64,000 bases of DNA from Mucilaginibacter achroorhodeus (GCF_007846095.1 NZ_VOEI01000001.1:930001-994000); one strand, 5' to 3'; shown: positions 35,334 to 45,166, numbered from the stretch's first letter. Notes: a model not told the origin generated them from the letters alone. Made by a program: numbers and translations.

Positions 35334-36077
35334 TCAAGCTGATCTTAGTACTTGTTCTATCTCGCTTTGCTGATTAAGAATGCGGCTTTTGATGACCTTA
35401 GCGGGCACACCGCCAGCTACTGAATTTGCAGGTACCGATTTGTTAACCACGCTTCCTGCAGCTATCACACAACCATCGCCAATTTCAACGCCATCTAAAA
35501 TGGTAACTGCGGCGCCTATCCAGCAATTATTACCTATTATAACACCCTGCCTGATAACGCCCTGATCTTTAATGATCATATCCGGTTTTGAGAACACATG
35601 GTTCTCTGAGAAAATTTTAACACCCGGGCCAAGGATCACATCGTTGCCAATGGTTACACCACCCTGGCCGGCAATAAAAGCGCCCGCATTTATGCCCGTA
35701 TTGTTACCAATGCTAACCCCAACACCTTTTTGAGCGATAACTCCGGTGCAAATGATGCTGCTATTGCGGGCAATACTCACATTATCCCCCATCATAATGC
35801 CCTGTTCAGAAAGTCCGTTAAGATAAACCCCATCCTCCAATATCAGATTTTTGCCGGCCTTTACCAGGTGCGGATGTTTTACTTTTACACCAGCCCCCAC
35901 GAACGTTATTCCCTCCGTTTTTATAAACAGTTTAAGCCAACCGCCACGCAAAGCCTGGCCCGCCCTGCCTGATAAGATGATCAGCAGATCGCGCGTGCTA
36001 TATTTGCTTTCCCATCTATAATTGGGGTTGCGCTTAAGTTTTGCTATCAGTTTTTCAATTAACACCGGCTTCTTCAA
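35334..36077 (-). CDS. Left-handed beta-helix acyltransferase
   Basis: A 247-residue hexapeptide-repeat protein with an unusually long run of coils: from [15 protein letters not shown] and [18 protein letters not shown] to [32 protein letters not shown], and [15 protein letters not shown] ends the fold. The active-site His region is [15 protein letters not shown]. Its start overlaps the preceding glycosyltransferase gene by 23 bp, indicating translational coupling. Probably an O-acetyltransferase of the polysaccharide. Length is about 40-60 residues above the WcaF type because of an N-terminal helix region. Confidence 0.86.
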   Translation of the reverse strand: MKKPVLIEKLIAKLKRNPNYRWESKYSTRDLLIILSGRAGQALRGGWLKLFIKTEGITFVGAGVKVKHPHLVKAGKNLILEDGVYLNGLSEQGIMMGDNVSIARNSSIICTGVIAQKGVGVSIGNNTGINAGAFIAGQGGVTIGNDVILGPGVKIFSENHVFSKPDMIIKDQGVIRQGVIIGNNCWIGAAVTILDGVEIGDGCVIAAGSVVNKSVPANSVAGGVPAKVIKSRILNQQSEIEQVLRSA

Positions 36078-37191
36078 TTATTGTTAATATCTGTTGCGCC
36101 GAGCGTGACCATACAAACTTTTCGGCGTGTTGCAATCCCTTTGCAACCTTATCGTTGTACAGATCGCCGTTAGTTAAAAGGGTATCAATTTTTCGGGCGA
36201 TGTCATATGGGTTGTCCGGATCTATATATACTGCTGCATCCCCACAAACCTCGGGCATGGCGGTGCGGTCTGATACGATGACCGGTACACCGCATTTCAT
36301 AGCTTCTAAGGGTGGCAAGCCAAAACCTTCTGCATAAGATGGGAAGCAGAAAATAGTTGCGCAGGCGTATATCACCTGCAGATCAGCCTCCGGCACATGA
36401 CCGGTAATAATAATACGATGCGATAAGTTATGCTGAGCGATCAACGTTTCCAATTCATCTGTAAGGTTATTACGCTCCCCTGCAATTATCAGTGGGATAT
36501 CCTGATTGCCGATATGCAACAACGCCTTAACCAGGTTTAGCAGGTTTTTACGAACATTTACTCTACCTACAAAAAGCAGGTATTTTGCCGGCAGCCCAAA
36601 TTTATCAGCCACTGCCTGCACTTCACTATTGCTGTAAAAATTCTTGGGTTTAAAACTCTGATTAATGCCATGATAAACCACGCTTGTGTTTGAACTGCCG
36701 GAGACGTTGTTGCTTAGCAAACGTTCTTTCTCAGATTGTGATATCGCGATAACCGTGTTCGACCTTGAAGCCAGGCGCTTCATCTGCTTAAAATAAAACC
36801 GCTCAGTACCTGAGTAATATTCCGGATAATCGAGGAACAGAACATCATGTATGTAAGCTATCTTGTGCAGCTTGCCCGGCCATGTGCTTGCGAAATTTTG
36901 GAATAATACAGTTTTCAGTTTATGGCGCAGGGCCACCAGCGGCACCAGAAACTGATTGGATAACAGGTTAGGTATTCCAGGTAAACCAATCAATTTAACA
37001 TCTGGAGGGAACAAAGCCTGCGCTTGTTTTTTAAATTTCGATGGTATAAATAGGTGCAGATTAAAGCGATCATGGTTGTGCTTTATCATTTCGTTTACCA
37101 GGTTCTTAACCACCATGTTGCCGCTGGGTGGCCCGCTAAAGAACCACTTGGCATCAATACCTACATTTATTTTGTTGGCGGTATTACTCAT
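36055..37191 (-). CDS. GT4 family glycosyltransferase
   Basis: A 378-residue GT-B retaining glycosyltransferase. [33 protein letters not shown] N terminus (short form quoted: [15 protein letters not shown]) resembles mannosyltransferases of the WbaZ/WsaF kind. The donor-binding C-terminal half shows [67 protein letters not shown] with the E-x7-E motif. It overlaps the upstream glycosyltransferase by 4 bp (ATGA) and the downstream acyltransferase by 23 bp. Probably adds one backbone or branch sugar of the exopolysaccharide; specificity unknown. Confidence 0.9.
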   Translation of the reverse strand: MSNTANKINVGIDAKWFFSGPPSGNMVVKNLVNEMIKHNHDRFNLHLFIPSKFKKQAQALFPPDVKLIGLPGIPNLLSNQFLVPLVALRHKLKTVLFQNFASTWPGKLHKIAYIHDVLFLDYPEYYSGTERFYFKQMKRLASRSNTVIAISQSEKERLLSNNVSGSSNTSVVYHGINQSFKPKNFYSNSEVQAVADKFGLPAKYLLFVGRVNVRKNLLNLVKALLHIGNQDIPLIIAGERNNLTDELETLIAQHNLSHRIIITGHVPEADLQVIYACATIFCFPSYAEGFGLPPLEAMKCGVPVIVSDRTAMPEVCGDAAVYIDPDNPYDIARKIDTLLTNGDLYNDKVAKGLQHAEKFVWSRSAQQILTIIEEAGVN

Positions 37192-38492
37192 TGCACAATG
37201 TTCAACCTCCTTTCTACAGGATAATTGTTACGTTGGCGGTGCACTGCAATAGCCTCGTCATATATATGATTCAGCTTTTTTAAGCGTTTATCCCAACGAT
37301 GTTCGTTGGCACACAACAGAGTGGTTTGATGCATTTCTGCCAATATTTGAGTGTTGCTGAGCAAAATGTTAATTACGGATGTGATCCGTTCAAGCATGTT
37401 ATTGTAACTGTCAACAGGTACCTTTACACCACATTTAGCACATATTACATCGCCCATGCCGCAATGGTCAAGGGTAAGTGTGGGTACGCCGTTACTCATT
37501 GCCTCAAATATCACGGCGGGGTTGTCTTCGGCAATGCTGGTCATGATATGCAAATGGGAGCACGCCATTATTCGCACGGCCTCCTTGCGTGGCAGGTGTC
37601 CACGGAAAACAACTTTATCTGCCATACCATTTTCTGCTGCATATTTTTTAAGTGCTTCATGAAGCGGGCCGTCACCCAAAACATTTAACTTCCAATTGTA
37701 TGTCTTAAGGGCAGCCAAAGCTTGCAGGCACATTTTCAGATTTTTGCGCTCGTTGAGCGTGCCGCTCCAAACCATCTGTACATGTTCTGCAGTATTATTA
37801 AACTTATTTACGCACGGAAAAACGTCACCTGTAATACCTTGTTCGGGCAGATAATAGCTATCACGGTTAAGGTATTGCCTAATAGTATCCTGGCCTAAGC
37901 GCGTGGCCGCTATTAATACGTCGGCTTTTTTAAATGCTAATTTGATCCGTAACGAGTATCTGAGCTGATATTTGTTGATGAAGTTTTTAAGGGTAAACTT
38001 TATCCTGGATTTAAATGGCAGTTGTGCCAATAACCGCTTATCGACTATTTTCATTCCCCCAATTGGGCCCCAAACCAGGGGCTTACCAAGCTTGCTTAGG
38101 AAACCCGGCTCCCGGAAACCTATTGGGCCAAGCTGATGAACAACATCGATAGCTACTTCTTTTAACAACTCCTTAGCGGCTTTCAAGGCCTGCTTCTGCC
38201 ACAAGTAGTAAGCAAAATAAAAGAACCAGCCAAAACCGGCCTTATTTAATAGATTAATGGTTTTGGCGAGCCATCCGGCCTTCACTTCAATAAATTTAAC
38301 ACCAGGGAGCGGATTGTCTTCTATATAGTGTTTCAGCGTTTGGGTATCGCCCATGTGATCATCAGACATGCCGTAAAGCACCCAAAGATCATGCTCCCCG
38401 GCCAGGTGTGTCACCGTGTTCCAAGCCGCAGCATACTCCGACCCCCGCGTTGGGGATATGGCATAAGCTGATATGAGGAGCTTTTTCTTCAA
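37188..38492 (-). CDS. GT4 family glycosyltransferase
   Basis: A 434-residue GT-B enzyme. The N-terminal acceptor domain contains ISAYAISPTRGSEYAAAWNTV and VVHQLGPIGFREPGFL; the donor domain has WSGTLNERKNLKMCLQALAAL, VVFRGHLPRKEAVRIMACSHLHIMTS, and EDNPAVIFEAMSNGVPTLTLD, the E-x7-E motif. Both ends overlap the adjacent glycosyltransferase genes by 4 bp (ATGA), so three transferases are coupled. It lacks membrane segments and presumably acts at the cytoplasmic face on lipid-linked sugar. Confidence 0.9.
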   Translation of the reverse strand: MKKKLLISAYAISPTRGSEYAAAWNTVTHLAGEHDLWVLYGMSDDHMGDTQTLKHYIEDNPLPGVKFIEVKAGWLAKTINLLNKAGFGWFFYFAYYLWQKQALKAAKELLKEVAIDVVHQLGPIGFREPGFLSKLGKPLVWGPIGGMKIVDKRLLAQLPFKSRIKFTLKNFINKYQLRYSLRIKLAFKKADVLIAATRLGQDTIRQYLNRDSYYLPEQGITGDVFPCVNKFNNTAEHVQMVWSGTLNERKNLKMCLQALAALKTYNWKLNVLGDGPLHEALKKYAAENGMADKVVFRGHLPRKEAVRIMACSHLHIMTSIAEDNPAVIFEAMSNGVPTLTLDHCGMGDVICAKCGVKVPVDSYNNMLERITSVINILLSNTQILAEMHQTTLLCANEHRWDKRLKKLNHIYDEAIAVHRQRNNYPVERRLNIVQ

Positions 38493-39268
38493 AGCGCTGC
38501 AAATTTGTTAACCGAACGGAAGGGATCTTTATACCACAGGCGCCAACGCAGCCTGTTCAGTTTGTTAAACAAGCCGGCTAACAAAAAGCTACTCCACGAC
38601 AGGTTCTGCTTCATTACGGCCAGTTCTTCGGCATGCATTTTTTTCACATCGTTACTAACGCCGAAGGTGCGCATGCAGGCTATGTGCTCGTCAATGTGTT
38701 TTATTTTGTAACCTGCATGTTTAATCCTTAAAAACATATCATAATCCATGGCTATTTTGTATGCCAGGTCATACCCCCCAACCGCCTTGTAAACGCCATT
38801 TCTCACAAAACAGGTAGGGTGCATAATGTACATACCGTAATTAAGCCAGCCTATTTTACTCTTCTTGATGCGTTTAAAACCATTATCACCTATCAACAAT
38901 AAATTGGCGCAGCATACATCATCATTGGCATACGTATTTATCATCACCAGTTCAACTGCATCCTGCATGTACCAGTCGTCGGCGTTTATCATGCCTATCC
39001 ATTGCCCCGTCGCGCGCGCTATACCTTTATTAAAACCATCAGCAATGCCTTTGTCCGGTTCACTTACAATTACTGCTATCCTGTCGCGATATTTTTCAAT
39101 AATATCCAGTGTGCCGTCTGTTGAACCGCCATCCATCACGATGTACTCTATATTTTTATAGGTTTGGTTAAGTACACTCAAAATGGTTTGCTCTATGGTA
39201 TCAACTGCGTTAAGCACCGTCGTAACGATACTTACCTTAGGGTTTGCAGTGTAATTTTGTGTATTCAT
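38489..39268 (-). CDS. GT2 family glycosyltransferase
   Basis: A GT-A fold inverting glycosyltransferase of 259 residues if read from ATG 39268, or 278 from 39325. The N-terminal motif PKVSIVTTVLNAVDTIEQTILSVLNQTY leads to the DxD-type region YIVMDGGSTDGT and MINADDWY. The shorter start avoids overlapping the upstream polymerase gene. It overlaps the next glycosyltransferase by 4 bp. GT2 enzymes are membrane-peripheral and transfer glucose, galactose or N-acetylhexosamines; donor unknown. Confidence 0.9.
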   Translation of the reverse strand: MNTQNYTANPKVSIVTTVLNAVDTIEQTILSVLNQTYKNIEYIVMDGGSTDGTLDIIEKYRDRIAVIVSEPDKGIADGFNKGIARATGQWIGMINADDWYMQDAVELVMINTYANDDVCCANLLLIGDNGFKRIKKSKIGWLNYGMYIMHPTCFVRNGVYKAVGGYDLAYKIAMDYDMFLRIKHAGYKIKHIDEHIACMRTFGVSNDVKKMHAEELAVMKQNLSWSSFLLAGLFNKLNRLRWRLWYKDPFRSVNKFAAL

Positions 39269-39275
39269 GGCGCTC

Positions 39276-40547
39276 TTAATAAGCAAATTGGTTTGATGGA
39301 TGCCCGGCTGTTTCGCGCTGCTCATTCATGAAAAGCAAATGGTTAAAATTGAGATAACTAAAACCGAGGGTCACCATCAGGATACTCATCTCCACATTAA
39401 AAAATGCCGTTACAATATAGTTGGTCAGAAAAAGGCTAAGTATGCACCCTACCGAAAGCGCAGCGAACAGCTTGATCACCGGCCGGCCATTTGCGTTGGC
39501 ATACTTACGCCAGTTAATAACAGTAAGCCTTATAAATACAAATGCATAGGTTACAATACCCAGCATACCCGTTTTAATAAGCAGGTAAAGCCAGCCGTTA
39601 TGTAGTACCGGGATAAATTCATAATCGGTATCCTCGCCCAGGCGCAAAAAGGTTTTAAGGTCTACCAGTTTACCCAGGCCACCGAAGATCCAATCCTTTG
39701 TATCGCCCTGCATGTATTGGTTAAGCGCCATAAATGATTCGTAGCCGCGGTATTTGGTGTTAATGTCTTCCTCGGTACTGTAGTTACCGATGCTTAGTTC
39801 GTTAAAAGAGCCCAGTAGCTTATCAATAAAAGAGGTTGATGATTGTGTTGGTTTAAAAATATCCAGCGGTACAAATGATACCAGAACTACCACTATAAAT
39901 GATACCGGAAGAACCCATTGCCTTTTGAGTTTATCGGCAACTAAGAGCATCACAAAACAAAGTGTAATGATAAGATAGGTGCGCGATGCACACATGTAAA
40001 TACCAAACGCATTAACCACCACAAACAGATTGAAATAAAACCTGCTGAACAGTTTGATATTAAATTTTTTTGTGAGCAATAATATTGCAAGTGCTACCGG
40101 CGGCCCGGGCGTACCAACTATCCCGACAGCGTAGTGAGCAGAGTAAGGATCAGTAAGAGATCCGACACCTATATAGTAAACAGAAATACCGGTAACCAGC
40201 AGCGAAGTGATCAATCCTGCATATACCAGCACTTTAAGAAACTCATGGATCTTTAAATGACAGGCCAGTAAAATGCCGGCAAGTATAAAAAGTACCGGCA
40301 GCATGAAATAGTAAAAATCCTTTAATATCAGGTAGTTGTTGTTTGAAAAACCGGCAAACATTCCTAACACCACCGGAATAATTAGAATAGCGAATAATCT
40401 TATCAGTTTAACGGCCGATACGTGGCGTTCCATCGGCATTGCTATAATTATAATGGCAACACCTATTACCACAGCCTGCATGTGGAAGAAAGAAGCCACA
40501 ACCAGCAACAGTAATAAAGCAGAATAGAACTTCACTCTCAATGACAT
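39276..40547 (-). CDS. Probable O-antigen/exopolysaccharide polymerase (Wzy-like) membrane protein
   Basis: A 423-residue protein with about 11-12 hydrophobic segments, beginning with YSALLLLLVVASFFHMQAV and ending in LFLTNYIVTAFFNVEMSILMVTLGF. A large polar loop between about 245 and 320 (SFNELSIGNYSTEEDINTKYRGYESFM) fits the periplasmic loop of the O-antigen ligase/polymerase family, which has little sequence conservation. The place in the cluster, with flippase and glycosyltransferases, supports the call. A GXXXXGXXXXA-type motif is not certain. It follows the acyltransferase at 40553 by 5 bp. Confidence 0.72.
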   Translation of the reverse strand: MSLRVKFYSALLLLLVVASFFHMQAVVIGVAIIIIAMPMERHVSAVKLIRLFAILIIPVVLGMFAGFSNNNYLILKDFYYFMLPVLFILAGILLACHLKIHEFLKVLVYAGLITSLLVTGISVYYIGVGSLTDPYSAHYAVGIVGTPGPPVALAILLLTKKFNIKLFSRFYFNLFVVVNAFGIYMCASRTYLIITLCFVMLLVADKLKRQWVLPVSFIVVVLVSFVPLDIFKPTQSSTSFIDKLLGSFNELSIGNYSTEEDINTKYRGYESFMALNQYMQGDTKDWIFGGLGKLVDLKTFLRLGEDTDYEFIPVLHNGWLYLLIKTGMLGIVTYAFVFIRLTVINWRKYANANGRPVIKLFAALSVGCILSLFLTNYIVTAFFNVEMSILMVTLGFSYLNFNHLLFMNEQRETAGHPSNQFAY

Positions 40548-40552
40548 AACCT

Positions 40553-41188
40553 TTAATTATACGTGTTATCCTTTATGTATACCGCCGGGTTACCCGCCCA
40601 TACCTGCTCATCCGGGATGCTTTTAAAAACCACCGAACCCGCGCCGACAATTGCATTTTTACCAATAGTTACGCCTTTAAGTATGGTAGTATGACCACCT
40701 ATAAATGCACCATCCATGATAGTTACGGGCTTTGAGCGCACCCCCTCAATACTCTCGGGGATCTGGTTTCTTATCCTTGCATCCAGCGAATGGAAATCAG
40801 TATCATAGATCACCGTATTGATACCGATCTTCACATTATTGCCGATACTTATCTTGCTGTGGCAGATAATAGCAATGGAAGTAACGCCCACGTTATCGCC
40901 AATGCTTATCTCCGCGCCTTTGGCTGCAACAAAATAGCATTGCTGCTGCCTGCCACCCATGGCATGGTACTTACCGCTGTTGAACCAAAACCTTTTCCCT
41001 ATCGAGAATTTCCCATCCATATTGATATCGAGGATAGGGATACCAAATCCAACAAAATCCTTATGGTATTGCACCCCATTAAGGTTAAACTTAAACGTGG
41101 TAATAGCGTGCGAATATGTGCGGGCAGCACGGTAGTAAACTACACGCATGCCCCTGTAAGCCTTTCGTATATAGTATGGTAAAGCCAT
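40553..41188 (-). CDS. Left-handed beta-helix acyltransferase
   Basis: A 211-residue hexapeptide-repeat O-acyltransferase. Repeats begin near GIPILDINMDGKFSIGKRFWFNSG and continue GDNVGVTSIAIICHSKISIGNNVKIGINTVIYDTDFHSLDARIR, with the catalytic His in TDFHSLD, to GAFIGGHTTILKGVTIGKNAIVGAGSVVFK. It is close in design to the plus-strand acyltransferase at 34116. Start 16 bp after the flippase stop; ends 5 bp before the polymerase gene. Probable acetylation of a polysaccharide residue. Confidence 0.86.
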   Translation of the reverse strand: MALPYYIRKAYRGMRVVYYRAARTYSHAITTFKFNLNGVQYHKDFVGFGIPILDINMDGKFSIGKRFWFNSGKYHAMGGRQQQCYFVAAKGAEISIGDNVGVTSIAIICHSKISIGNNVKIGINTVIYDTDFHSLDARIRNQIPESIEGVRSKPVTIMDGAFIGGHTTILKGVTIGKNAIVGAGSVVFKSIPDEQVWAGNPAVYIKDNTYN

Positions 41189-41204
41189 GTTATACTTTTG
41201 CTAA

Positions 41205-42566
41205 CTACCTGGCCAGCAAACCTGCCGCCGTGCCGTTTATGATCTTTTTAGTTTGTACCGAAAATGCTATCCCCATCATGATAAAAATGATGGTGTTTGA
41301 TGTTGTAACCCCCGCAAGTCCCCAATATTTTCCTAATAATATTGACAGCGGGATATTGATAAGCGCGCAAATAATGCTGAGGTACAATTGCAGCCTTATC
41401 TTGCTGATGCCATTTAAAAATTGCACATACATAGCTTGCCATATAAGCGCTATGGTATAAATGCACATAGCCAGCGAAAGCGTGAACGGAACGCTAACGC
41501 CATCGCCGAGCCAAAGCTTGTAAATTACCGGCGAGCAGATGAGCAACATTACCGTACATAGGCTTAGTCCCAACCAAAGCTTATTCATCTTGCCAAGCGT
41601 TAGCCTTATCCAATCCAGGTCTTTTTTTACATATGCTTCGGTAAAGGCACTCCAGAACGGTGTGATGATCATGATAAAAACCATCAGGATAACTGAAAAA
41701 AGCTTGTATGCAATATTGAATGTGGTTACCTCTTTAGGGCTGAATAATTGGGTGATAACGATGTTATCTGTCTCATATAACACCAAAGTACCTATCTGGA
41801 TAATGAAGAATGCACCGCCAGCCGATAGCAACTGGCGTGCGTATTTATACTTAACAGACTTAAACGTTGGCGCTAAAGATCTGTAGTTGCCACTATAAAA
41901 ATAAAAACTGGCAATAAGTAATATTATCAGGGGTATGCCTGTAACCACGTACACTAAATAAGTTAAGGAACTTGCAGTAAAATTGGTAAGGATAACCACA
42001 CTGATAATAGTAGCTGCCTGCCCTAAAACACTTATTAATGCTGGTAATGCGGGCTTTTGATTTGCAGTTAGTACAGTATTTATCAACTGAACTATAAACT
42101 GCAGGCAAAAGAAAATAAAGATGACTGCAACCAGATGATTAAGATTAGGCAACTCTTTAGCGGGTACATTTAATATACCGTGCCAATTGATATATGGGTT
42201 AATAAAGCAAAATGCTACCAGCAAAACGCCTGATATAGCGGCAAGTATGGCGTAAGTAGAGCTTATATGACTTTGCCCCTCTTTATAGTTACCTAAAGCA
42301 ACGTCCTCCGCCAGTTTGTTCTTAAGTCCGTTACCTAAGCCCATATCAAAAAGCGCCGCCCAGCTAATGATAGAGCTAAGCGTTAACCACACCCCATAAT
42401 TGGTTGCACCGACATAGCTAATGGTAAGCGGTATAAGTGCAAAGGAGCAAACCACCCCGCCACTTTTAATAAGCAACGACTGAAAAATATTTTTCTTCGC
42501 CCTTAATGACCGCTCGTGACCCTTGGTAAAAAAGCTGCGAAAACCTGTTTGTATTACCTGCAACAT
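41205..42566 (-). CDS. Polysaccharide flippase (Wzx/PST, MATE-like fold)
   Basis: A 453-residue inner-membrane protein with about 12-14 helices. The family pattern SLLIKSGGVVCSFALIPLTISYVGATNYGVWLTLSSIISWAALFDMGLGNGLKNKLAE at the N terminus (Gly-rich loop DMGLGNGLKN) is typical of Wzx flippases that move lipid-linked repeat units to the periplasmic face. It follows the Wzc-like gene by 8 bp and precedes an acyltransferase by 16 bp. A MOP-superfamily exporter with other cargo is unlikely given the context. Confidence 0.88.
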   Translation of the reverse strand: MLQVIQTGFRSFFTKGHERSLRAKKNIFQSLLIKSGGVVCSFALIPLTISYVGATNYGVWLTLSSIISWAALFDMGLGNGLKNKLAEDVALGNYKEGQSHISSTYAILAAISGVLLVAFCFINPYINWHGILNVPAKELPNLNHLVAVIFIFFCLQFIVQLINTVLTANQKPALPALISVLGQAATIISVVILTNFTASSLTYLVYVVTGIPLIILLIASFYFYSGNYRSLAPTFKSVKYKYARQLLSAGGAFFIIQIGTLVLYETDNIVITQLFSPKEVTTFNIAYKLFSVILMVFIMIITPFWSAFTEAYVKKDLDWIRLTLGKMNKLWLGLSLCTVMLLICSPVIYKLWLGDGVSVPFTLSLAMCIYTIALIWQAMYVQFLNGISKIRLQLYLSIICALINIPLSILLGKYWGLAGVTTSNTIIFIMMGIAFSVQTKKIINGTAAGLLAR

Positions 42567-42574
42567 AACTTTAC

Positions 42575-44965
42575 TTATTTTACAGTAGGCCTAAGCTTTT
42601 TCATAAAATTAGAGAACTTGTTGCCCTCTTCTATCTCTGTGTAGTTATAGTTACCATAGCCATAACCATAACCGCTTATGTTATTGGTATTGAGTTCGAT
42701 ATCGTTAACAATGAGATATAACTGCTTCACCTTACGGTATTTTTGCAGATCGTTCACGATGTTCAATTGCGATTTGTAGGTATAATTCTGGCGCATTACA
42801 TAACAGGTAACATCGGCAAATTCTTCTATTATCAAGGCGTCCGATACCTGGCCAACCGGCGCGGTATCTATTATTACATAGTCAAATTTTACCCGTAACT
42901 CTTCTATAAGTTCCTTCAGTCTGCTGCTCATCAATATCTCTGCAGGATTGGGTGGTATGGTACCCGATGAAATGAAATAGAAGTTCTCATTGAAGGTTGA
43001 TGGATGTATAAGATCATCAATGCAATCTTTATCAGGGGTTATCACATAATCGGTAAAGCCGTAGCTCGCCTGTGTACCAAGGTATTTCAGCAATTTAGGC
43101 TTGCGCAGGTCAAGCTCAAGCAGCACCACTTTTTTACCCGATAGCGCAATTGAGTTACCAAGATTTAGCGAGATGAAAGATTTGCCCTCGCCGCTCATGC
43201 TTGAGGTAAACATGATGACGTTTGATTTTCCTCCGTCAGTAACGTACTTTAAATTAGTACGCAATGCGCGGATCTCTTCACTTATCACCGTGCGAGCCTC
43301 GTTGTAGATCAGCATTTTTTGCTTGTGATTGTTCTTGCTAATCTGGCCGAGCACAGCAACAGTGGTATGCTTTTCAATATCATCTTTCTTGCTGATGCGA
43401 TTGTTGGTTATCTGCCTGATGCCAAGGCCCGCAGCAGGCAAAAACAAGCCGAACAACGAAGCAATTGTATATATAAAAGACTTTTTAGGAGCAAAGGGAT
43501 CTTCATCACTTTCAGCATTATCTAAAATGCGGCAATTAGATATAGTGGCTTTTTGCGAGATGGCGGTTTCCTCACGTTTTTGAAGCAAGAAAAGGTAAAG
43601 GTCCTGCTTTAAGCTTTGCTGCCGCGAGTAATCCAGGTAAACCCTCTCCTTTACCGGTGCATCGGCAATCTTATCACCAATGGCCGCATTTTGCCGTATT
43701 ATGGCAGATTGCGATATGTTAAGGCTATGCTTGTAACTCTTTAAACTGGTTAAAAGCATGTTGCGGGCTGTTTCTATCTGCTGATCCAGGTTTTTGATGA
43801 TAGAGCTCGATTCCTGCAGGTTTAGTTTCAACTGCTCGCGGCGAAGCAGCATCTCATTGTATGAATTAATTGCGCTACCGAAAGACATATCTTTGGTGAT
43901 CAGCGAGCTTGGCACTACTTGCGAGTTTTTCCCATTGCTTACGTAACGGTAAAGGTCATTTACCACGGCAAGCTGTACTTCTGTTTCATTTAGCTTCTGC
44001 TGGTAATCGCTTGCGCCTTGTACCAAAGCTTTTGCCTGGGCGTTAATGTCTGATATTTTGTTATTAACCTTATATTTTTCCAGTGTCTTTTCTACCTTGC
44101 CCAGTTCCGCGCTTACAACGCTAAGCCTGCTATCGATAAATTTAATGGTGCTATCGGCCATGCGCACCTTGTTTGAGAGGTTGTTTTGCAGGTACAGCTC
44201 CATAAATTTCTGTAAGATGAGTTCGCCCCTTTTGGCATTTCCATAAGCCAACTGTACCCCAATTACGGTGGATTGCTTGTCGCTGAGTGACGCAACAAAC
44301 TTGGCAGCCAATTCATTCTCAGCTTTTTTGATAGACTTTACAGCAATTTTATAATCTCCGCTTGGGTGGAAATATGAAGTTTTAACGAGATTAATGGAAT
44401 AATCGGGCAGTTTGGTTGGCACGCCAAATGTTCCTTTAATCTTAATATCATTATCTGCATCCGTTAATTGATAGTGCTGGCTATCAAGCACGGCTATCCT
44501 GTAATTGTTTGACCGGGTTATGTCGTTATTTGAAAGGACAACATTAAAAGGCGCATTATCAAAAAGCTCTTTCTTCATCAGGCCGCTTTTGTCGTATAAA
44601 TGAACGTTGATGTTCATTTGGGTAATTACGCGACGTAACAGGTTGCGTGATTCCAGCACCCTTACCTCGTTATATGAATTGCTTTTGATATCGAAAAGTG
44701 ACGACAGATCTGAGCTGACACCATTGGAGAGCAGTTTGGACGGTGAGTTCTTTTCATCCTCAATGATGATCTTACCCATCACATTCCATTGCTTTGGCGT
44801 GTATTGGATAACCAGGAAACCTACCAGCAAACTTACCAGCACACCGCCGACAAACAGATACCAGTAATTGGCAATCACGGCGAGCAATTGCCTTACTTCG
44901 CCAACATCGTCCTGTTTCTTGTAAGTAAAATCGAGTTTATCGGCTAATATGTCCCTGTCAATCAT
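42575..44965 (-). CDS. wzc: Polysaccharide co-polymerase / tyrosine autokinase (Wzc-like)
   Basis: A 796-residue inner-membrane protein controlling chain length and export. An N-terminal Wzz domain with TM1 (YWYLFVGGVLVSLLVGFLVI, near 30-50), a long periplasmic coiled-coil region (about 270-460), a second TM (FIYTIASLFGLFLPAAGLGI, near 490-510) and a C-terminal BY-kinase: Walker A SGEGKSF (near 590), Walker A' LLELDLRKPKL, and Walker B FDYVIIDTAPVG (near 697). The tail has the expected tyrosine cluster (SGYGYGYGNYNY), where autophosphorylation occurs. It heads the cluster; its 5' leader holds the CCGGTG hairpin. Works with the Wza-like lipoprotein. Confidence 0.93.
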   Translation of the reverse strand: MIDRDILADKLDFTYKKQDDVGEVRQLLAVIANYWYLFVGGVLVSLLVGFLVIQYTPKQWNVMGKIIIEDEKNSPSKLLSNGVSSDLSSLFDIKSNSYNEVRVLESRNLLRRVITQMNINVHLYDKSGLMKKELFDNAPFNVVLSNNDITRSNNYRIAVLDSQHYQLTDADNDIKIKGTFGVPTKLPDYSINLVKTSYFHPSGDYKIAVKSIKKAENELAAKFVASLSDKQSTVIGVQLAYGNAKRGELILQKFMELYLQNNLSNKVRMADSTIKFIDSRLSVVSAELGKVEKTLEKYKVNNKISDINAQAKALVQGASDYQQKLNETEVQLAVVNDLYRYVSNGKNSQVVPSSLITKDMSFGSAINSYNEMLLRREQLKLNLQESSSIIKNLDQQIETARNMLLTSLKSYKHSLNISQSAIIRQNAAIGDKIADAPVKERVYLDYSRQQSLKQDLYLFLLQKREETAISQKATISNCRILDNAESDEDPFAPKKSFIYTIASLFGLFLPAAGLGIRQITNNRISKKDDIEKHTTVAVLGQISKNNHKQKMLIYNEARTVISEEIRALRTNLKYVTDGGKSNVIMFTSSMSGEGKSFISLNLGNSIALSGKKVVLLELDLRKPKLLKYLGTQASYGFTDYVITPDKDCIDDLIHPSTFNENFYFISSGTIPPNPAEILMSSRLKELIEELRVKFDYVIIDTAPVGQVSDALIIEEFADVTCYVMRQNYTYKSQLNIVNDLQKYRKVKQLYLIVNDIELNTNNISGYGYGYGNYNYTEIEEGNKFSNFMKKLRPTVK

Positions 44966-45001
44966 ATTCAGTCAAATTTTAGGTAGTAAGCAGCAGTTTT
45001 T

Positions 45002-45020
45002 CCGGTGATTTAACCACCGG
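45002..45020. promoter_or_regulatory. Leader hairpin of the exopolysaccharide operon
   Basis: CCGGTG and CACCGG form a perfect 6-bp stem (7-base loop, ATTTAAC) 37 bases before the ATG of the Wzc-like gene. It is not followed by a T-run on the minus strand, so it is not a usual terminator; it might act as a leader structure. Confidence 0.4.
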
Positions 45021-45065
45021 TTTCTGTTTACTAATTTAACTAAACGAGGATGCCTTGTTCAGCAA

Positions 45066-45112
45066 TGAACGAGAATGAATAAAGTGAATACGCTGAACAG
45101 AATGAACAAAAG
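45066..45112. repeat. TGAA array, 9-10-bp period (EPS operon upstream region)
   Basis: TGAA words start at 45066, 45076, 45085, 45094 and 45103 (steps 10, 9, 9, 9), pattern TGAAYRnnn. About 100 bp upstream of the Wzc-like gene; compare 33940-33976 and 15892-15915. Confidence 0.45.
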
Positions 45113-45133
45113 GGATGAGTGGAATTAAAGCAT

Positions 45134-45162
45134 AAGGCCCTGCATTTGATGTGCAGGGCCTT
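45134..45162. terminator. Intrinsic terminator of the PQQ-type dehydrogenase gene
   Basis: AAGGCCCTGCA and TGCAGGGCCTT are perfect arms around a 7-base loop, just after the stop codon of the minus-strand dehydrogenase gene. The trailing T-run on the minus strand is short. Confidence 0.65.
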
Positions 45163-45166
45163 ATTA

